Assembly (NCBI RefSeq): GCF_030345795.1
Contig: NZ_JAUALB010000001.1
Coordinates: 615,001-679,000 of the forward strand
DNA: 64,000 nucleotides
Direction of reading: 5' to 3'
Source: Micromonospora sp. WMMA1363
GTDB taxonomy: Bacteria > Actinomycetota > Actinomycetes > Mycobacteriales > Micromonosporaceae
Under the pieces are notes generated by a model that did no database searches, was not told the origin of the DNA, and worked only from the letters and a program-made list of their open reading frames with translations. How positions within the stretch are numbered: position 1 is the first letter of the stretch; each line of letters starts with the position of its first letter. The position numbers and the translations under genes are program-made. This document shows positions 35,884 through 45,491 of this stretch, piece by piece.

Positions 35884-36191
35884 CGGGTCTCCCTCACGAA
35901 GAAAGCCGTGGCCCGTTTCAGGATGTCGACGTCCTCGCGGAGCCGGCGGTTCTCCCGCCGCAGCCGCGCCAGCTCGTCGCGCTCGTCGCTGGTCAACCCG
36001 TCGCTGCGGGTGCCGGCGTCGATGTCGGCCTGCCTGACCCACTCACGGACCGCGGTCTCGGTCAGGTCGAAGTCCCTCACGACCTGCGCCACCGATCGGT
36101 CACCCCGCCGGCACACCTCGACGATCTCCGCCTTGAACTCCGGCGTGAACGCTCTGCGCGGCCGGCGTGGCTTCTTGCCCATGCCTTCCAT
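35880..36191 (-). CDS. IS3-family transposase OrfA
   Basis: 103 aa from ATG 36191 (MEGMGKKPRRPRRAF), chosen for the GGGAGG about 9 bp upstream. The Tnp_8-type helix-turn-helix is RRAFTPEFKAEIVEVCRRGDRSVAQVVRDFDLTETAVREWVRQ in overall layout, followed by the coiled coil DERDELARLRRENRRLREDVDILKRATAFF. That ending is the classic IS3 OrfA tail. Confidence 0.9.
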   Translation of the reverse strand: MEGMGKKPRRPRRAFTPEFKAEIVEVCRRGDRSVAQVVRDFDLTETAVREWVRQADIDAGTRSDGLTSDERDELARLRRENRRLREDVDILKRATAFFVRETR

Positions 36192-37151
36192 GATGAACAT
36201 CCTCCCGAGGAGCACACAGCCCCTCTGAGCTGGGATGTCCGTCAAACCGGGTCAGGCCCACTGGCACCTGTGGCACAACCTCTGTGAAGCCGCCCTCAGC
36301 GAGGTGAAGGCGCACAGTACCTGCTGGGCCCCCGTCCTGGACGCACCCATCTACGACGGCCCCCGCGCGCAGACGACCCAGCAACGCTGGCACCAGGTCC
36401 ATGACCTGCTCGACCAAGGCGTGGGCCTGCTGGAGTGCGCCCGCCGTCTGCAGTTGACCCTGAACACCGTCAAGCGCTACGCGCGAGCCGACCGGCCCGA
36501 GCGGATGCTCCGCGTCCCCAAATACCGTGCCAGCCTCGTCGACCCCTACCGCCAACACCTACGCAAACGTCGAGCCGAGGACCCCAGCGTCGGCGTCAAG
36601 CACCTCTTCGACGAGATCAAGACCCTCGGCTTCACCGGCTGCCTCAACCTCCTGCACAAGTACATCAACCAAGGCCGCGCGGACGCCGACCACAGCCACA
36701 TCTCCCCACGCCGCCTCGCCCGGATGATCCTCACCAGACCCGACAACCTCAAACCCGAGCGCCAAGATCTACTGGCACGGCTCACCGCAGCCTGCCCAGA
36801 GATGACCCAACTCGCCGCCGCTGTCGGACGCTTCGCCGAGCTCCTGACGCCTCAACCCGCAAACACCGACCGGCTCTCGCACTGGATCCTGCAGGTTCGC
36901 ACGGTCGATCTACCTCATCTGCACGCCTTCACCCGAGGCCTGGAACGCGACCGCGACGCCGTGAACGCCGCGCTCACGCTCCCCTACAGCAACGGCCCCA
37001 CCGAAGGCGTCAACACCAAGACCAAACGAATCGCACGTCAAATGCACGGACGAGCAGGCTTCACCCTGCTCCGCCACCGCATCCTCCTCGGATAACAGCA
37101 CCCACCGTCACCACCGAAAGTGAGACAGGGCCGTTATTTGTACAGTCCCTC

Positions 37152-38693
37152 TCAGGGGTGGCCGGGGGCGGCGGTCAGGCGCCAGACCTGCTTGCTCGGC
37201 GCGGCCGGGTCGGTCTGGCACGGCCACTGTTCGATCCTGGCGAAGTCGGCGGTGCTGTCGTCCTGCACCCGCAGGCATTTGCCGCTGTGGGTGGCGGCGA
37301 GCTTGTAGTCCTGGTCCGAGCCGACGACCTTGTACAGTTCGAACTTCTGCTGGGCCAGCCCGGCACAAGGGCTCTGCAAGACGGCGGCACCATTGCCGGT
37401 GCTGCCGTTCGCGACGGTGACGCACAGCGCGTTCTGGGCGTTGGTGATCGTGTAGGTCTTCGTCCCGACGCGGTTGTATACGAAACGCTGCGCCCCGGTC
37501 GAGTTGCAGCCGTACTGCTGCAGCTGCACCCCGCCGGTGGCGGTGCTGTTCGGGACGTCGAGGCAGCGGCCGGACTGCACTGCGACCGCGGTGCCGGTGA
37601 AGTCGCGCGCGGCGAGGCCGTCATGCACACTCGTGTAGGCCGGTTTGGGCTGAAGGCTCTCGTCGAGCAGATCTGCCGCACCCCAGCCCGGGACGGCGCC
37701 CGGCACCCAGGAGTGCGCGTCCGTGAACCCCCACACCGTGAGCGAGACGCAGCGGGCCACTGCGAGGCAGGCATCGATCGCCCGGCGGTACACCGTCGCC
37801 TGTGTCGTCAGCTTCGTGTCGTCCGCGGGTAGCGGCATGCGCACGTCCAGCTCGGTCACGGCGACGTCGATGCCCAGGCCGGCGAAGCGCGCCAGCGTGG
37901 CCTTGAGCTGCGAGAGGGCACTGTTGGTCGTCACGTGCGTCTGGAAACCGACCCCATCGACGGGCACACCCTGCGCGCGCAGGTCCCGGACCAGCGCGTA
38001 CAGGGCGTCGCTCTTGGGGTTGGTCCACTCGGCGTTGAAGTCGTTGATGTAGAGCTTCGCGGCGGGGTCAGCGGCGCGCGCCCAGCGAAACGCGTCGGCG
38101 ATGTAGCCGCTGCCGAGCCGGTCGAGCCAGATGCTCGGCCGCAGCGTGCCGTCCTCGTTGAACGCCTCGTTGACCACGTCCCAGGCACCGACCCGGCCGG
38201 CGTAGCGGGTCGTCATGTCTTCGATGTGTTGCTTGAGGATGGCGCGCAGCTGCTCGTCGGTGAAGCTGCCGCTGGTGAGCCATTCGGGGAGCGCACTGTG
38301 CCAGACCAGCGGGTGACCCCGCACCATCTGGCCGCTCTGCTCGGCGAAGTCCACGATCGCGTCGGCATCGTCCCACGCATACTGCCCCGGCACGGGCTCC
38401 ACCTGGGACCACTTCATGGCATTCTCCGGGGTCACCCCGTTGAACTCGTACCGCAACTTGTCGCGGTACCCCTTCTCCTGTCGCAGCGGCACGGCATTGA
38501 CCGCCGAGCCGATCCGCAGGCCGCGGGCGGCGGCGAGCGTGCGCAAGGTCGACTCGGCGGCGACGGCGTCCGGCGCGCCGACGACCAGCCAGCCGGCAGT
38601 GCCCCATCCGGCAACCAGAACGAGTGCTCCGACCAGGGCGTTCCTTGCCCACCGCCGTCGCGACGTCACCGCCTTCAGCCGACCGCGTCGCAT
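37152..38693 (-). CDS. Secreted GH10 endo-1,4-beta-xylanase with ricin-type CBM13
   Basis: 513 aa, ATG 38693. It hydrolyses xylan backbones outside the cell. A basic N-region and hydrophobic core (ARNALVGALVLVAGWGTAGWL) with a possible cleavage near AVAA-E47 form the signal peptide. The GH10 catalytic domain runs about 48-365, with acid/base Glu176 in WDVVNEAFNED and nucleophile Glu281 in VAVTELDVRMP. GHPLVWHSALPEWL and YINDFNAEW are also family blocks. The C-terminal 140 residues are a beta-trefoil carbohydrate-binding module (SGRCLDVPNSTATGGVQLQQYGC, SGKCLRVQDDST). It stands between IS remnants, 20 bp from the ISL3 end, so local rearrangement or transfer is plausible. Confidence 0.93.
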   Translation of the reverse strand: MRRGRLKAVTSRRRWARNALVGALVLVAGWGTAGWLVVGAPDAVAAESTLRTLAAARGLRIGSAVNAVPLRQEKGYRDKLRYEFNGVTPENAMKWSQVEPVPGQYAWDDADAIVDFAEQSGQMVRGHPLVWHSALPEWLTSGSFTDEQLRAILKQHIEDMTTRYAGRVGAWDVVNEAFNEDGTLRPSIWLDRLGSGYIADAFRWARAADPAAKLYINDFNAEWTNPKSDALYALVRDLRAQGVPVDGVGFQTHVTTNSALSQLKATLARFAGLGIDVAVTELDVRMPLPADDTKLTTQATVYRRAIDACLAVARCVSLTVWGFTDAHSWVPGAVPGWGAADLLDESLQPKPAYTSVHDGLAARDFTGTAVAVQSGRCLDVPNSTATGGVQLQQYGCNSTGAQRFVYNRVGTKTYTITNAQNALCVTVANGSTGNGAAVLQSPCAGLAQQKFELYKVVGSDQDYKLAATHSGKCLRVQDDSTADFARIEQWPCQTDPAAPSKQVWRLTAAPGHP

Positions 38694-38910
38694 AGCATCC
38701 CCCCAGGTCCTGTCGGTTCACGGTCACGTGCCAGCGCCTCGCACCCGGGAAGTTAGCATGCTCGTCGCGGCAACCACTGCGGTGGACCGGGCCACCATGT
38801 CCGCGGCAGCGTGATCACCCAGCACGCCAGCCGGGAGTCCACGCGTACGGGCGCCGTAGTCGGGCCCGCCCCAGGCCGGCCGATGACCGCCTTTGGTCTG
38901 GAGTCCAGGC

Positions 38911-39711
38911 TGTGCCGCGCGGCGTCGGCGGGCCGTCCTCGCCCCGTACGTCCCGGCCGGCACGGACGTGGCCGGCCGATCATCTATCCCCGCCGCGACA
39001 TCGTGGACGCGATCCGCTACCTCGGCCGCACCGGCTGCCAGTGGGACGCGCACCGGCCGACTTCCCGCACCACAAGCTGGTCTACCACTACTTCAAGACC
39101 TGGACTGCCGACGGACACTGCACCGCATGCACAACAGTCTGCGAGAACAGGTCCGCGTCCAGGTCGAGGACCGCGGCCGGCAGCCGACGGCCGCCCTGGT
39201 CGACTCCCAGTCGGTACGCGGCGCGGAGACCGTCGGGCGGGTCAGCCGCGGCTACGACGCGGGGAAGAGGGTCAACGGCCGTAAACGGCACATCGCCGTG
39301 GACACCTGCGGCCTGCTCCTCGCGGTCCTGATCACCGGCGCCAACGTGCAGGACCGCGACGGCGCCCGCCCCCTGCTCCGGGCGCTACACGCCTGCTTCC
39401 CCGGCATCCGCCTCGTCTGGGCCGACACCGGCTACACCGGCACACTTGTCGACTGGGCCGCCACACGCCTTGCCCTGACCGTACGGATCGTCGCCAAACT
39501 CGCCGGACAGACCACATTCGTCGTGCTGCACCGCCGCTGGTGCGTCGAGCGCACCTTCTCCTGGATCAACCGCTGCCGCCGCACCGTCCGCGACGACGAA
39601 CGACTACCCGCCCACCACGCCGCGATGGTCCAATGGGCCATGATCATCGTCATGACCCGCCGCCTCGCCCGCCACCAACACACCTGAAACCCCTATTTAC
39701 CAGGCTCTTAC
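38911..39711 (+). mobile_element. Degenerate IS5-family insertion sequence remnant
   Basis: An IS5-family (ISL2/IS1031-like) transposase is spread over three frames: GRPIIYPRRDIVDAIRYLGRTGCQWDA near 38978-39050, DFPHHKLVYHYFKTWTADG near 39058-39115, and the rest to 39687. The last part holds ALVDSQSVRGAETVG, GYDAGKRVNGRKRHIAVDT and RRWCVERTFSWINRCRRTVRDDE, the IS5 DDE region with its YREK-like signature. At least two frameshifts make it a pseudogene. A likely right tip, ACCCCTATTTACCAGGCTCT, lies at 39690-39709. No matching left tip was found. Confidence 0.8.
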
Positions 39712-40153
39712 ACTCGCGGGCTGGGTGCGTCGGTCCACACCACGCTGATGGGTGGTGGTGCGACGGCGCGTACCGCGAGCCGGGCGAAGAGCTGGCGCTG
39801 GTCGTGCGGTTCAACGGTACGCACGAGTGTGTGAGCATTCGGTCTTCTGGAGCGTCAATCCGTGGCTTGCCCCGCGGCGGGAACGGGCCGGACTCCGTCA
39901 CGGGCGAGGGGGACGTATGGCGAGAAGCTCGTACGGTACTCGCCGACGACTCGCCTGGGCCCGACGAGACCGGAGTGACCCAACATCCTACTTCCGGCAG
40001 GGAAAAGAGCCATGCGACATCCCACAGAAACGATTTGACTGCTCCCCGGCGCTTCGATAAAAGCTATCATTCCGCATGCTGGGTGCAGGCGGGCTGAGGC
40101 CGTCCACCGTCCGGCGGGGTCGTACGGCAGGCGCGGCGGAGACGAGGTGACCG
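39712..40153. other. Intergenic region before the ABC exporter genes
   Basis: About 440 bp. An open frame crosses it on the plus strand (GAYREPGEELALVVRFNGTHE in part) but shows no recognisable domain and no credible start, so it may be a decayed gene fragment. The last 120 bp are unusually A/T-rich for this genome and contain a candidate promoter. Confidence 0.5.
40035..40063 (+). promoter_or_regulatory. Candidate promoter for the ABC exporter operon
   Basis: TTGACT at 40035-40040 and TAAAAG at 40058-40063 with a 17-bp spacer lie in an A/T-rich patch, about 90 bp before the first ABC gene. The -10 is a weak match, and TATCAT at 40065-40070 is an alternative. Confidence 0.35.
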
Positions 40154-41950
40154 ATGGCCGCCGAGAAGGTGACCGACAACGAGCAAGGTGGGCGGAGGCT
40201 GCTCCGGCACCTGATCCGTCAGGAACGCCGTCGGCTCTGGGCGGCGGTGCTGCTCGCCGTCGCGGCGGTGGCCTGTCAGCTCGTGCCCTACCTGATGGCC
40301 TACCGGGTCGCGGTCGAACTGGTCACCGAGGCGGACCCGGATGGTGGTGCCCTGACACGTTACGCGCTCGTCGCGTTGGTCGCCATCGCCGGGGGCACCG
40401 CGCTGATGGGCGGAGCGTTGGCGATCAGCCACCTTTGCGCCTACTGGCTGCTCTACCGGCTACGCCGGCGCATCGCCGACCGGCTCGCCGTGCTGCCGCT
40501 CGGCGAGGTGAACCGCCGGGGGAGCGGTGCGATCGGCAAGCTGGCGATGGAGGACGTGGAGCGGGTCGAGGTCTTCGTCGCGCACATGTTCCCCGACGCG
40601 GTCGCCAGCCTGAGCGTGGTCGCGGCCACCACCGTGTGGCTCTTCGCCATCGACTGGCGTCTGGCACTGGCCGCCGTCGCGGTCGTTCCACTGGCGATGC
40701 TCGGCATGCGGCACGCCACCCGGGGCTCCGGAACCTGGGTCGCGCAGTGGCACGGCGCGGGCATGGCCATGAACCAGGCCATCACCGAGTTCCTGCACGG
40801 CATCAAGGCCGTCAAGGTGTTCAACCGGCAGTCCGACACGGTGGCCCGGGCCACGGGCGCGGTGCGCCGGTACGTCGATGCGGAAACCCGCTGGGGCACT
40901 GCATTCCTGCCGGGAGGCGCGGCGTACTTCACGGTGATGGCGGCGAACGTGGTCGTCGTTGTCCCGGTAGGGCTCTGGCTCTACCGGGACGGTGCGGTCG
41001 ACCTGCCCACCCTGCTGCTCTTCCTGTTGCTGTCGCTCGGCTACACGGCGCCACTGACCAAACTGACCGGTTACAGCTCCCAACTCCGTCAGGTGCGCTT
41101 CGGCGTCGACGAGATCGCCGCGCTGCTGGACGCCCCGGCGTTGCCGGACACCAGCCGGCGGGTGCCGCTTGGCCCGGCCTCGGTCGAGCTGACCGGCGTG
41201 ACGTTCGGCTACCGGCCGGACCGGACGGTGCTCGACGGGGTGACGCTGCGCGCCGAGGCGGGCAGGGTCACCGCGATCGTCGGTCCGAGCGGCTCGGGCA
41301 AGACGACCGTAGCGCGGCTGGTCGCCCGGTTCTTCGACGTCAGTGCCGGTTCGGTCACGGTGGGCGGCGTCGACGTTCGAGAGATGGCGCTCGACCAGCT
41401 CATGGACACTGTCGCGGTGGTCTTCCAGGATCCGTTTCTGTTCCACGACACCATTCGGGCCAACCTGACGCTGGGCCAGCCCGATGTGGACGACGAGTCG
41501 GTGCACCGCGCGGCCCGCGCCGCCCGCTGCCACGACTTCGTCCTCGCCCTGCCACAGGGCTACGACACCATCGTCGGTGAGCGGGGCGCGACCCTCTCCG
41601 GTGGTGAACGGCAGCGCATCTCCATCGCCCGGGCCCTGCTCAAGGACGCACCGGTGGTGGTGCTGGACGAGGCGACCGCGTCCACCGACCCGGAGAACGA
41701 GGTGTCGATCCAGCAGGCGGTGGCCAGTCTCGCCGCCGGGCGTACCCTGCTGGTCATCGCTCACCGACTGACCACTGTCCGGAACGCCGACCGGATCGTG
41801 GTGATGACCGACGGGCGGGTGGTCGAGAGCGGACGCCACGAGGACCTGCTGCGCGCCGGCGGCACGTACGCCGGGCTGTGGGAGGACGCGACCACCGGCG
41901 CCCGGTGGAGCCTGGGCGCCACCGACACGCGGAGCGGAGCGAGCCGATGA
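40154..41950 (+). CDS. ABC exporter half-transporter (permease-ATPase fusion), first of pair
   Basis: 598 aa, ATG 40154 behind GACGAGG. The N-terminal six-helix membrane domain spans about 20-315. The ATPase domain has Walker A GPSGSGKTT at 377-385, signature LSGGE at 481-485, Walker B VVVLDEAT with Glu506, and a switch His in IAHRLTTV. It overlaps the second half-transporter by 4 nt, so the two probably form a heterodimeric exporter. Location at the edge of the biosynthetic genes suggests export of, and self-resistance to, the product. Siderophore export systems have the same two-gene form, so that alternative stays open. Confidence 0.9.
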   Translation: MAAEKVTDNEQGGRRLLRHLIRQERRRLWAAVLLAVAAVACQLVPYLMAYRVAVELVTEADPDGGALTRYALVALVAIAGGTALMGGALAISHLCAYWLLYRLRRRIADRLAVLPLGEVNRRGSGAIGKLAMEDVERVEVFVAHMFPDAVASLSVVAATTVWLFAIDWRLALAAVAVVPLAMLGMRHATRGSGTWVAQWHGAGMAMNQAITEFLHGIKAVKVFNRQSDTVARATGAVRRYVDAETRWGTAFLPGGAAYFTVMAANVVVVVPVGLWLYRDGAVDLPTLLLFLLLSLGYTAPLTKLTGYSSQLRQVRFGVDEIAALLDAPALPDTSRRVPLGPASVELTGVTFGYRPDRTVLDGVTLRAEAGRVTAIVGPSGSGKTTVARLVARFFDVSAGSVTVGGVDVREMALDQLMDTVAVVFQDPFLFHDTIRANLTLGQPDVDDESVHRAARAARCHDFVLALPQGYDTIVGERGATLSGGERQRISIARALLKDAPVVVLDEATASTDPENEVSIQQAVASLAAGRTLLVIAHRLTTVRNADRIVVMTDGRVVESGRHEDLLRAGGTYAGLWEDATTGARWSLGATDTRSGASR

Positions 41951-43764
41951 CGACCGTGACCTCGACCGCTCCTGTCGGGGCGCCGTCCACCCGGCCGGTG
42001 GCCGGGCGGACCGTCGCCCTGATTCGGCGACTGTGGGTGCTCTCCGACCCACGGCTGCGTCGCCAGCAGCTCTGGGGGATCGCCGCCCGGATGGCGGCGG
42101 CGGTCTGCACCGCCGTGCCGGTGTGGCTGCTGGTGGTGGTTCTGCAGCGGCTGCGTGAGACGAACCTGGGCGGGCCCGCGATCAGCCAGCGGGAGGTCCT
42201 CTGGTGGACCGTCGGCATCGTCGCCGCGTTGCTTGGTCAGTTCGGGTTCGACCTGGTCGCCCAGCGGCAGAGCTGGGTCGCCTCCTTCGAACTGCTCGGC
42301 GAGTTGCGGCTGCGGGCGTTGCAGCACCTGCGGCGCCTGCCGCTCGGATACCACACCAGCCGGCAGAGCGGTGACCTCACCGCGCTCGTCACGCATCATC
42401 TCAGCGAACTGGAGCCGGTGGTGTTCGGCGCGATCCCCACCATCATCGGCGCGGCGCTGCTGCCGGTCGTGATCGCCGTGGGCCTGCTGCTGGTGGACTG
42501 GCAGATGGGGCTGGCCGCGCTGGGCACCGTTCCGCTGGCGATGCTGGTATACGCGTGGTCGCAACGCACCTTCGCGCGGCTCGCCGCCGAGCGCGCCCGG
42601 GCCAGTGGCCAGGCCGCGGCGCGCTTCCAGGAGTACGTCTCCGGCATCGCCGTCGCCCGCTCACACGGCGCCACCGGCGACCGGGCGGACCGCCTGGCCC
42701 GCGCCCTGCTCCGACACCGCGACGCCAGCATCGGTCTGGTCAGCCGCCTGGTGGTTCCGCTGGTGCTTTTTCTGACGGTGATCGAGCTGGGCCTGCCGGT
42801 GGTTCTGCTGGTCGGCGCGTTCCTCCTGATCGGTGGTGACCTGGCGCCGGCCACCTTCCTCGTCTTCGCGGTGCTGTCGCTGCGGGTCCATGGTCCGCTA
42901 CGGGCCATGGGCGAGCAGACGGAGAGCCTGCGGGTCGGTGAGGCGGCCCTCGACCGGCTCGGCACGCTGCTCGCCGAGCCCCTGCCCGCCGAGGTCCGGT
43001 CGGGCCCGCGGCCGCAGGGTCACGATGTGGCCTTCGAGACGGTGACCTACACCTACCCAGGTGCCGCGCGGCCGGCGCTGCGGGGTGTCACGTTCACCGC
43101 GCCGGCCGGTACGGTGACCGCGCTGGTCGGCAGCAGCGGCGCGGGCAAGAGCACCTGTCTGCACCTGCTGGCCCGGTTCTTCGCACCCGACTCCGGCACC
43201 GTGCGGGTGGGCGGCGTGGACATCCTCGAGCTGGACGACCGGAGCCTGTTCGACGCGGTGACGGTGGTGTTCCAGGACAGCTACCTGTTCAGCGAGTCGG
43301 TCTGGGACAACATCCGCTTCGGCCGGCCGGACGCCACCGACGAGGAGGTGCGGCGGGCCGCCACGCGGGCCAGGGTGGACGAGATCGTGGCCCGACTGCC
43401 CGAGGGCGGCGACACCGTGGTCGGGGAGGGGGGCGCCACCCTCTCCGGCGGCGAGCGACAGCGTGTGTCGCTGGCCCGCGCGATTCTCAAGGACGCTCCG
43501 ATCGTGCTGCTCGACGAGCCGACGGCGGCGATGGACGCCACCAACGAGCGGCATGTGCAGCAGGCGCTGTCCGACCTGATCCGGGAGCGGACGGTGCTGG
43601 TCGTCGCGCACCGGCTGGGTACCGTCCGGCACGCTGACCGGATCGTGGTGCTCGACGAGGGGGCGGTGGTCGAGACCGGCCGACACGACGAACTGCTGGC
43701 CCACCAGGGCCGCTACGCGCGGATGTGGGCCGAGCAGGAGACCGCCCGGTCGTGGCGGCTGTGA
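41947..43764 (+). CDS. ABC exporter half-transporter (permease-ATPase fusion), second of pair
   Basis: 605 aa, ATG 41947 overlapping the stop of the first half. Six membrane helices lie within about 45-330. The ATPase domain has Walker A GSSGAGKST at 395-403, signature LSGGERQRVSLARAIL, and Walker B IVLLDEPTAAMD with the catalytic Glu present, plus VVAHRLGTV. Both nucleotide sites of the predicted heterodimer therefore look catalytically competent. The next gene is convergent, so the exporter pair forms its own transcription unit. Confidence 0.9.
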   Translation: MTTVTSTAPVGAPSTRPVAGRTVALIRRLWVLSDPRLRRQQLWGIAARMAAAVCTAVPVWLLVVVLQRLRETNLGGPAISQREVLWWTVGIVAALLGQFGFDLVAQRQSWVASFELLGELRLRALQHLRRLPLGYHTSRQSGDLTALVTHHLSELEPVVFGAIPTIIGAALLPVVIAVGLLLVDWQMGLAALGTVPLAMLVYAWSQRTFARLAAERARASGQAAARFQEYVSGIAVARSHGATGDRADRLARALLRHRDASIGLVSRLVVPLVLFLTVIELGLPVVLLVGAFLLIGGDLAPATFLVFAVLSLRVHGPLRAMGEQTESLRVGEAALDRLGTLLAEPLPAEVRSGPRPQGHDVAFETVTYTYPGAARPALRGVTFTAPAGTVTALVGSSGAGKSTCLHLLARFFAPDSGTVRVGGVDILELDDRSLFDAVTVVFQDSYLFSESVWDNIRFGRPDATDEEVRRAATRARVDEIVARLPEGGDTVVGEGGATLSGGERQRVSLARAILKDAPIVLLDEPTAAMDATNERHVQQALSDLIRERTVLVVAHRLGTVRHADRIVVLDEGAVVETGRHDELLAHQGRYARMWAEQETARSWRL

Positions 43765-43875
43765 ACCCGCCGGCGCGTCCCGCGTCCCAGCGGCGCCCGG
43801 TGCGTGTGGGCCGCCGCGCCAACCTGGCCGTTCCTCCGGGTAGGGGTGGACCGCCCGATCGGTGCGGCGGGTCGT

Positions 43876-45342
43876 TCAGCCGGCGATCCACACGTTTTTC
43901 GGACGGAGGAACTCTCGCACACCGGCCTCGCCTCCGATGCGACCCCAGCCGCTCTGCCGGACGCCGCCGAAGGGCGCCGACGGTAGCACCCCGGGGATGC
44001 CGTTGACCCAGACGCTACCGGCGGCGACGGCCCGGCTCACCCGGTGTGCCGTCCGCAGGTCGGTGGTGTGTAGGTACGCCCCGAGCCCGTAGCGGGTGCC
44101 GTTGGCCAGCCGGACGGCCTCCTCCTCGGTGTCGAAGGGGGTGAAAGCCAGCACCGGCCCGAAGATCTCCTCCTGGGAGAGTTCGCTGGCCGGGTCCACG
44201 TCGGCGAAGACCGTCGGTCCGATGAAGTAGCCGGCGGCGAGGTCACCCCCGAGCCGCTCGCCGCCGGACAGCAGGCGACCGTGCCGGGCCCCGTGGGCCC
44301 GTTCCACGACCCGGAGGATGCGTTGGCAGGCGCTCTCGCTCACCACCGGGCCCATCATGGTGCGCTCCTGCGCCGGGTCGCCGACCGGGACCCGGGCCAG
44401 CCGGGCGGTCACCGTGCGCAGCACCTCGTCGTAGACCGAGGAATGGACGAGCACGCGGGTGCCGTTGGCGCAGCCCTGCCCGCTCAGCGCCACCACACCG
44501 CTCATCGCCAGTCGGGCCGCCATCCGGATGTCGGCGTCACCGAAGACGATGTGTGCGGACTTGCCGCCGAGTTCCAGGCCGACCGGGACGAGGTGTTCGG
44601 CCGCGGCGGCGAGTATCTTGCGGGCGGTGCTCCCGCCGCCGGTGAAGTGCACTTTCTCGATGTCGGGGTGCCGGACGAGCGCCGTGCCACCGGCCGCCGC
44701 GCCGGGTACGACGTTCACCACACCGGGTGGGAATCCGGCTTCGAGCGCCAGTTCCCCGATCCGCAGCGCGGTGAACGGTGCGAGCTCCGACGGCTTGAGC
44801 ACGACGACGTTGCCGGCGGCGAGGACGGGCGCGAGCATCTGGGCCACGGAAACCAGCGGGCCGTTCCACGGGATGATCAATGCCACCACACCGTACGGCT
44901 CGTCGAGGGTGTAGTCGACGGCCCGCACCGGCCAGGTCGGCACCACCTGTCCGCCGATCTTGTCTGCCCAGCCGGCGTTGTAGCGCAGGTGTTCGGTCGC
45001 GATACTGGGCATGGCCGAGGCGAACTGCCGGGGGCAGCCGTTCTCCAGGATCTGCAACCCGACCAGGTCCGCCGCGTCCCGCTCGACCAGGTCGGCCAGG
45101 CGCAGCAGGAGGTTCCGTCGGACGTTGCCCCGGGTCGCAGCCCAGCCAGCCAGGGCAGCCTGGGCGGTGCGGACCGCCGTGTCCATCTCGGCGGCACCGC
45201 CCAGCGGCACTTCGGCGGTGGGGCGGCCGTCGCCGGCGTATACGTGCTGGTGTACACCCCCGGTGGGGTCGGTCGACCGCGTCTCCCCGATGAGGAGGCC
45301 GGTGTCCGGGATCAGGTTGGTCGGGGCGGCGGTGACGGGCAC
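43876..45342 (-). CDS. NAD(P)-dependent aldehyde dehydrogenase
   Basis: 488 aa. It oxidises an aldehyde to the acid; the substrate is unknown. Catalytic Cys291 in SGQGCANGTRV, general-base Glu257 in LELGGKSAHIVF, and Asn160 in IIPWNGPL are all present. The C-terminal dimerisation strand is FGGVRQSGWGRIGGEAGVREFLRPKNVW. Length is standard. The gene is convergent with the ABC exporter and divergent from the VOC gene. In this setting it may act on a biosynthetic intermediate, which is inference. Confidence 0.9.
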   Translation of the reverse strand: MPVTAAPTNLIPDTGLLIGETRSTDPTGGVHQHVYAGDGRPTAEVPLGGAAEMDTAVRTAQAALAGWAATRGNVRRNLLLRLADLVERDAADLVGLQILENGCPRQFASAMPSIATEHLRYNAGWADKIGGQVVPTWPVRAVDYTLDEPYGVVALIIPWNGPLVSVAQMLAPVLAAGNVVVLKPSELAPFTALRIGELALEAGFPPGVVNVVPGAAAGGTALVRHPDIEKVHFTGGGSTARKILAAAAEHLVPVGLELGGKSAHIVFGDADIRMAARLAMSGVVALSGQGCANGTRVLVHSSVYDEVLRTVTARLARVPVGDPAQERTMMGPVVSESACQRILRVVERAHGARHGRLLSGGERLGGDLAAGYFIGPTVFADVDPASELSQEEIFGPVLAFTPFDTEEEAVRLANGTRYGLGAYLHTTDLRTAHRVSRAVAAGSVWVNGIPGVLPSAPFGGVRQSGWGRIGGEAGVREFLRPKNVWIAG

Positions 45343-45491
45343 GGCGGGACCTCTTCGGCTCGGTGCGCCAGCGACTGGCGTCAGGTCAGCTGAGCATGTC
45401 GGGTTGGATCCTAGTGTAGTTTGTTGTGTTAGCGAGCCCGCCCGGTCGGGTGGTGACGATTCGCCGGATCGATGACTGGAGGAGGTCGGTC

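Larger units (their letters stand above)
34945..36261 (-). mobile_element. IS3-family element inserted in the ISL3 transposase (copy 2, different type)
   Basis: About 1.32 kb. Terminal inverted repeats are perfect over TGACCCGGTTTGACGGACA (34951-34969 and complement at 36236-36254) and extend outward imperfectly. TGG at 34942-34944 and 36262-36264 is the 3-bp target duplication. Removing one copy rejoins the ISL3 frame (VADRW-HLWHNLC). The transposase genes are on the minus strand, opposite to the host transposase. Confidence 0.9.
32654..37095 (+). pseudogene. ISL3-family transposase, interrupted twice and with a nonsense codon
   Basis: The three pieces join seamlessly in frame once the insertions are removed. 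Residues from 32654 include the zinc-binding N-terminus (CPRCGASSGRVHG, CPTRGCRH). The middle piece, 34507-34944, contains [20 protein letters not shown] and VVCRDGSATYAEAIR. The last piece, from 36262, includes HLWHNLCEAALSEV and SNGPTEGVNTKTKRIARQMHGRAGF. In the middle piece TGA at 34834-34836 replaces an expected TGG (EAW-LRAHPG), so the transposase was dead or dying apart from the insertions. Confidence 0.88.
32623..37132 (+). mobile_element. ISL3-family insertion sequence with two nested IS3-family insertions
   Basis: Perfect 28-bp inverted repeats at 32623-32650 and 37105-37132 (outer end GGCCCTGTCTCACTTTCGG) define the ends. Removing the two inner insertions leaves an element of about 1.63 kb, normal for ISL3. 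The bases flanking the two ends are not a direct repeat, so the usual 8-bp target duplication is absent. Confidence 0.88.

Noticed and set aside
39540..40097. A 185-residue gene after the IS5 remnant
   Set aside because: It begins inside the transposase in the wrong frame and shows no known domain or ribosome-binding site.
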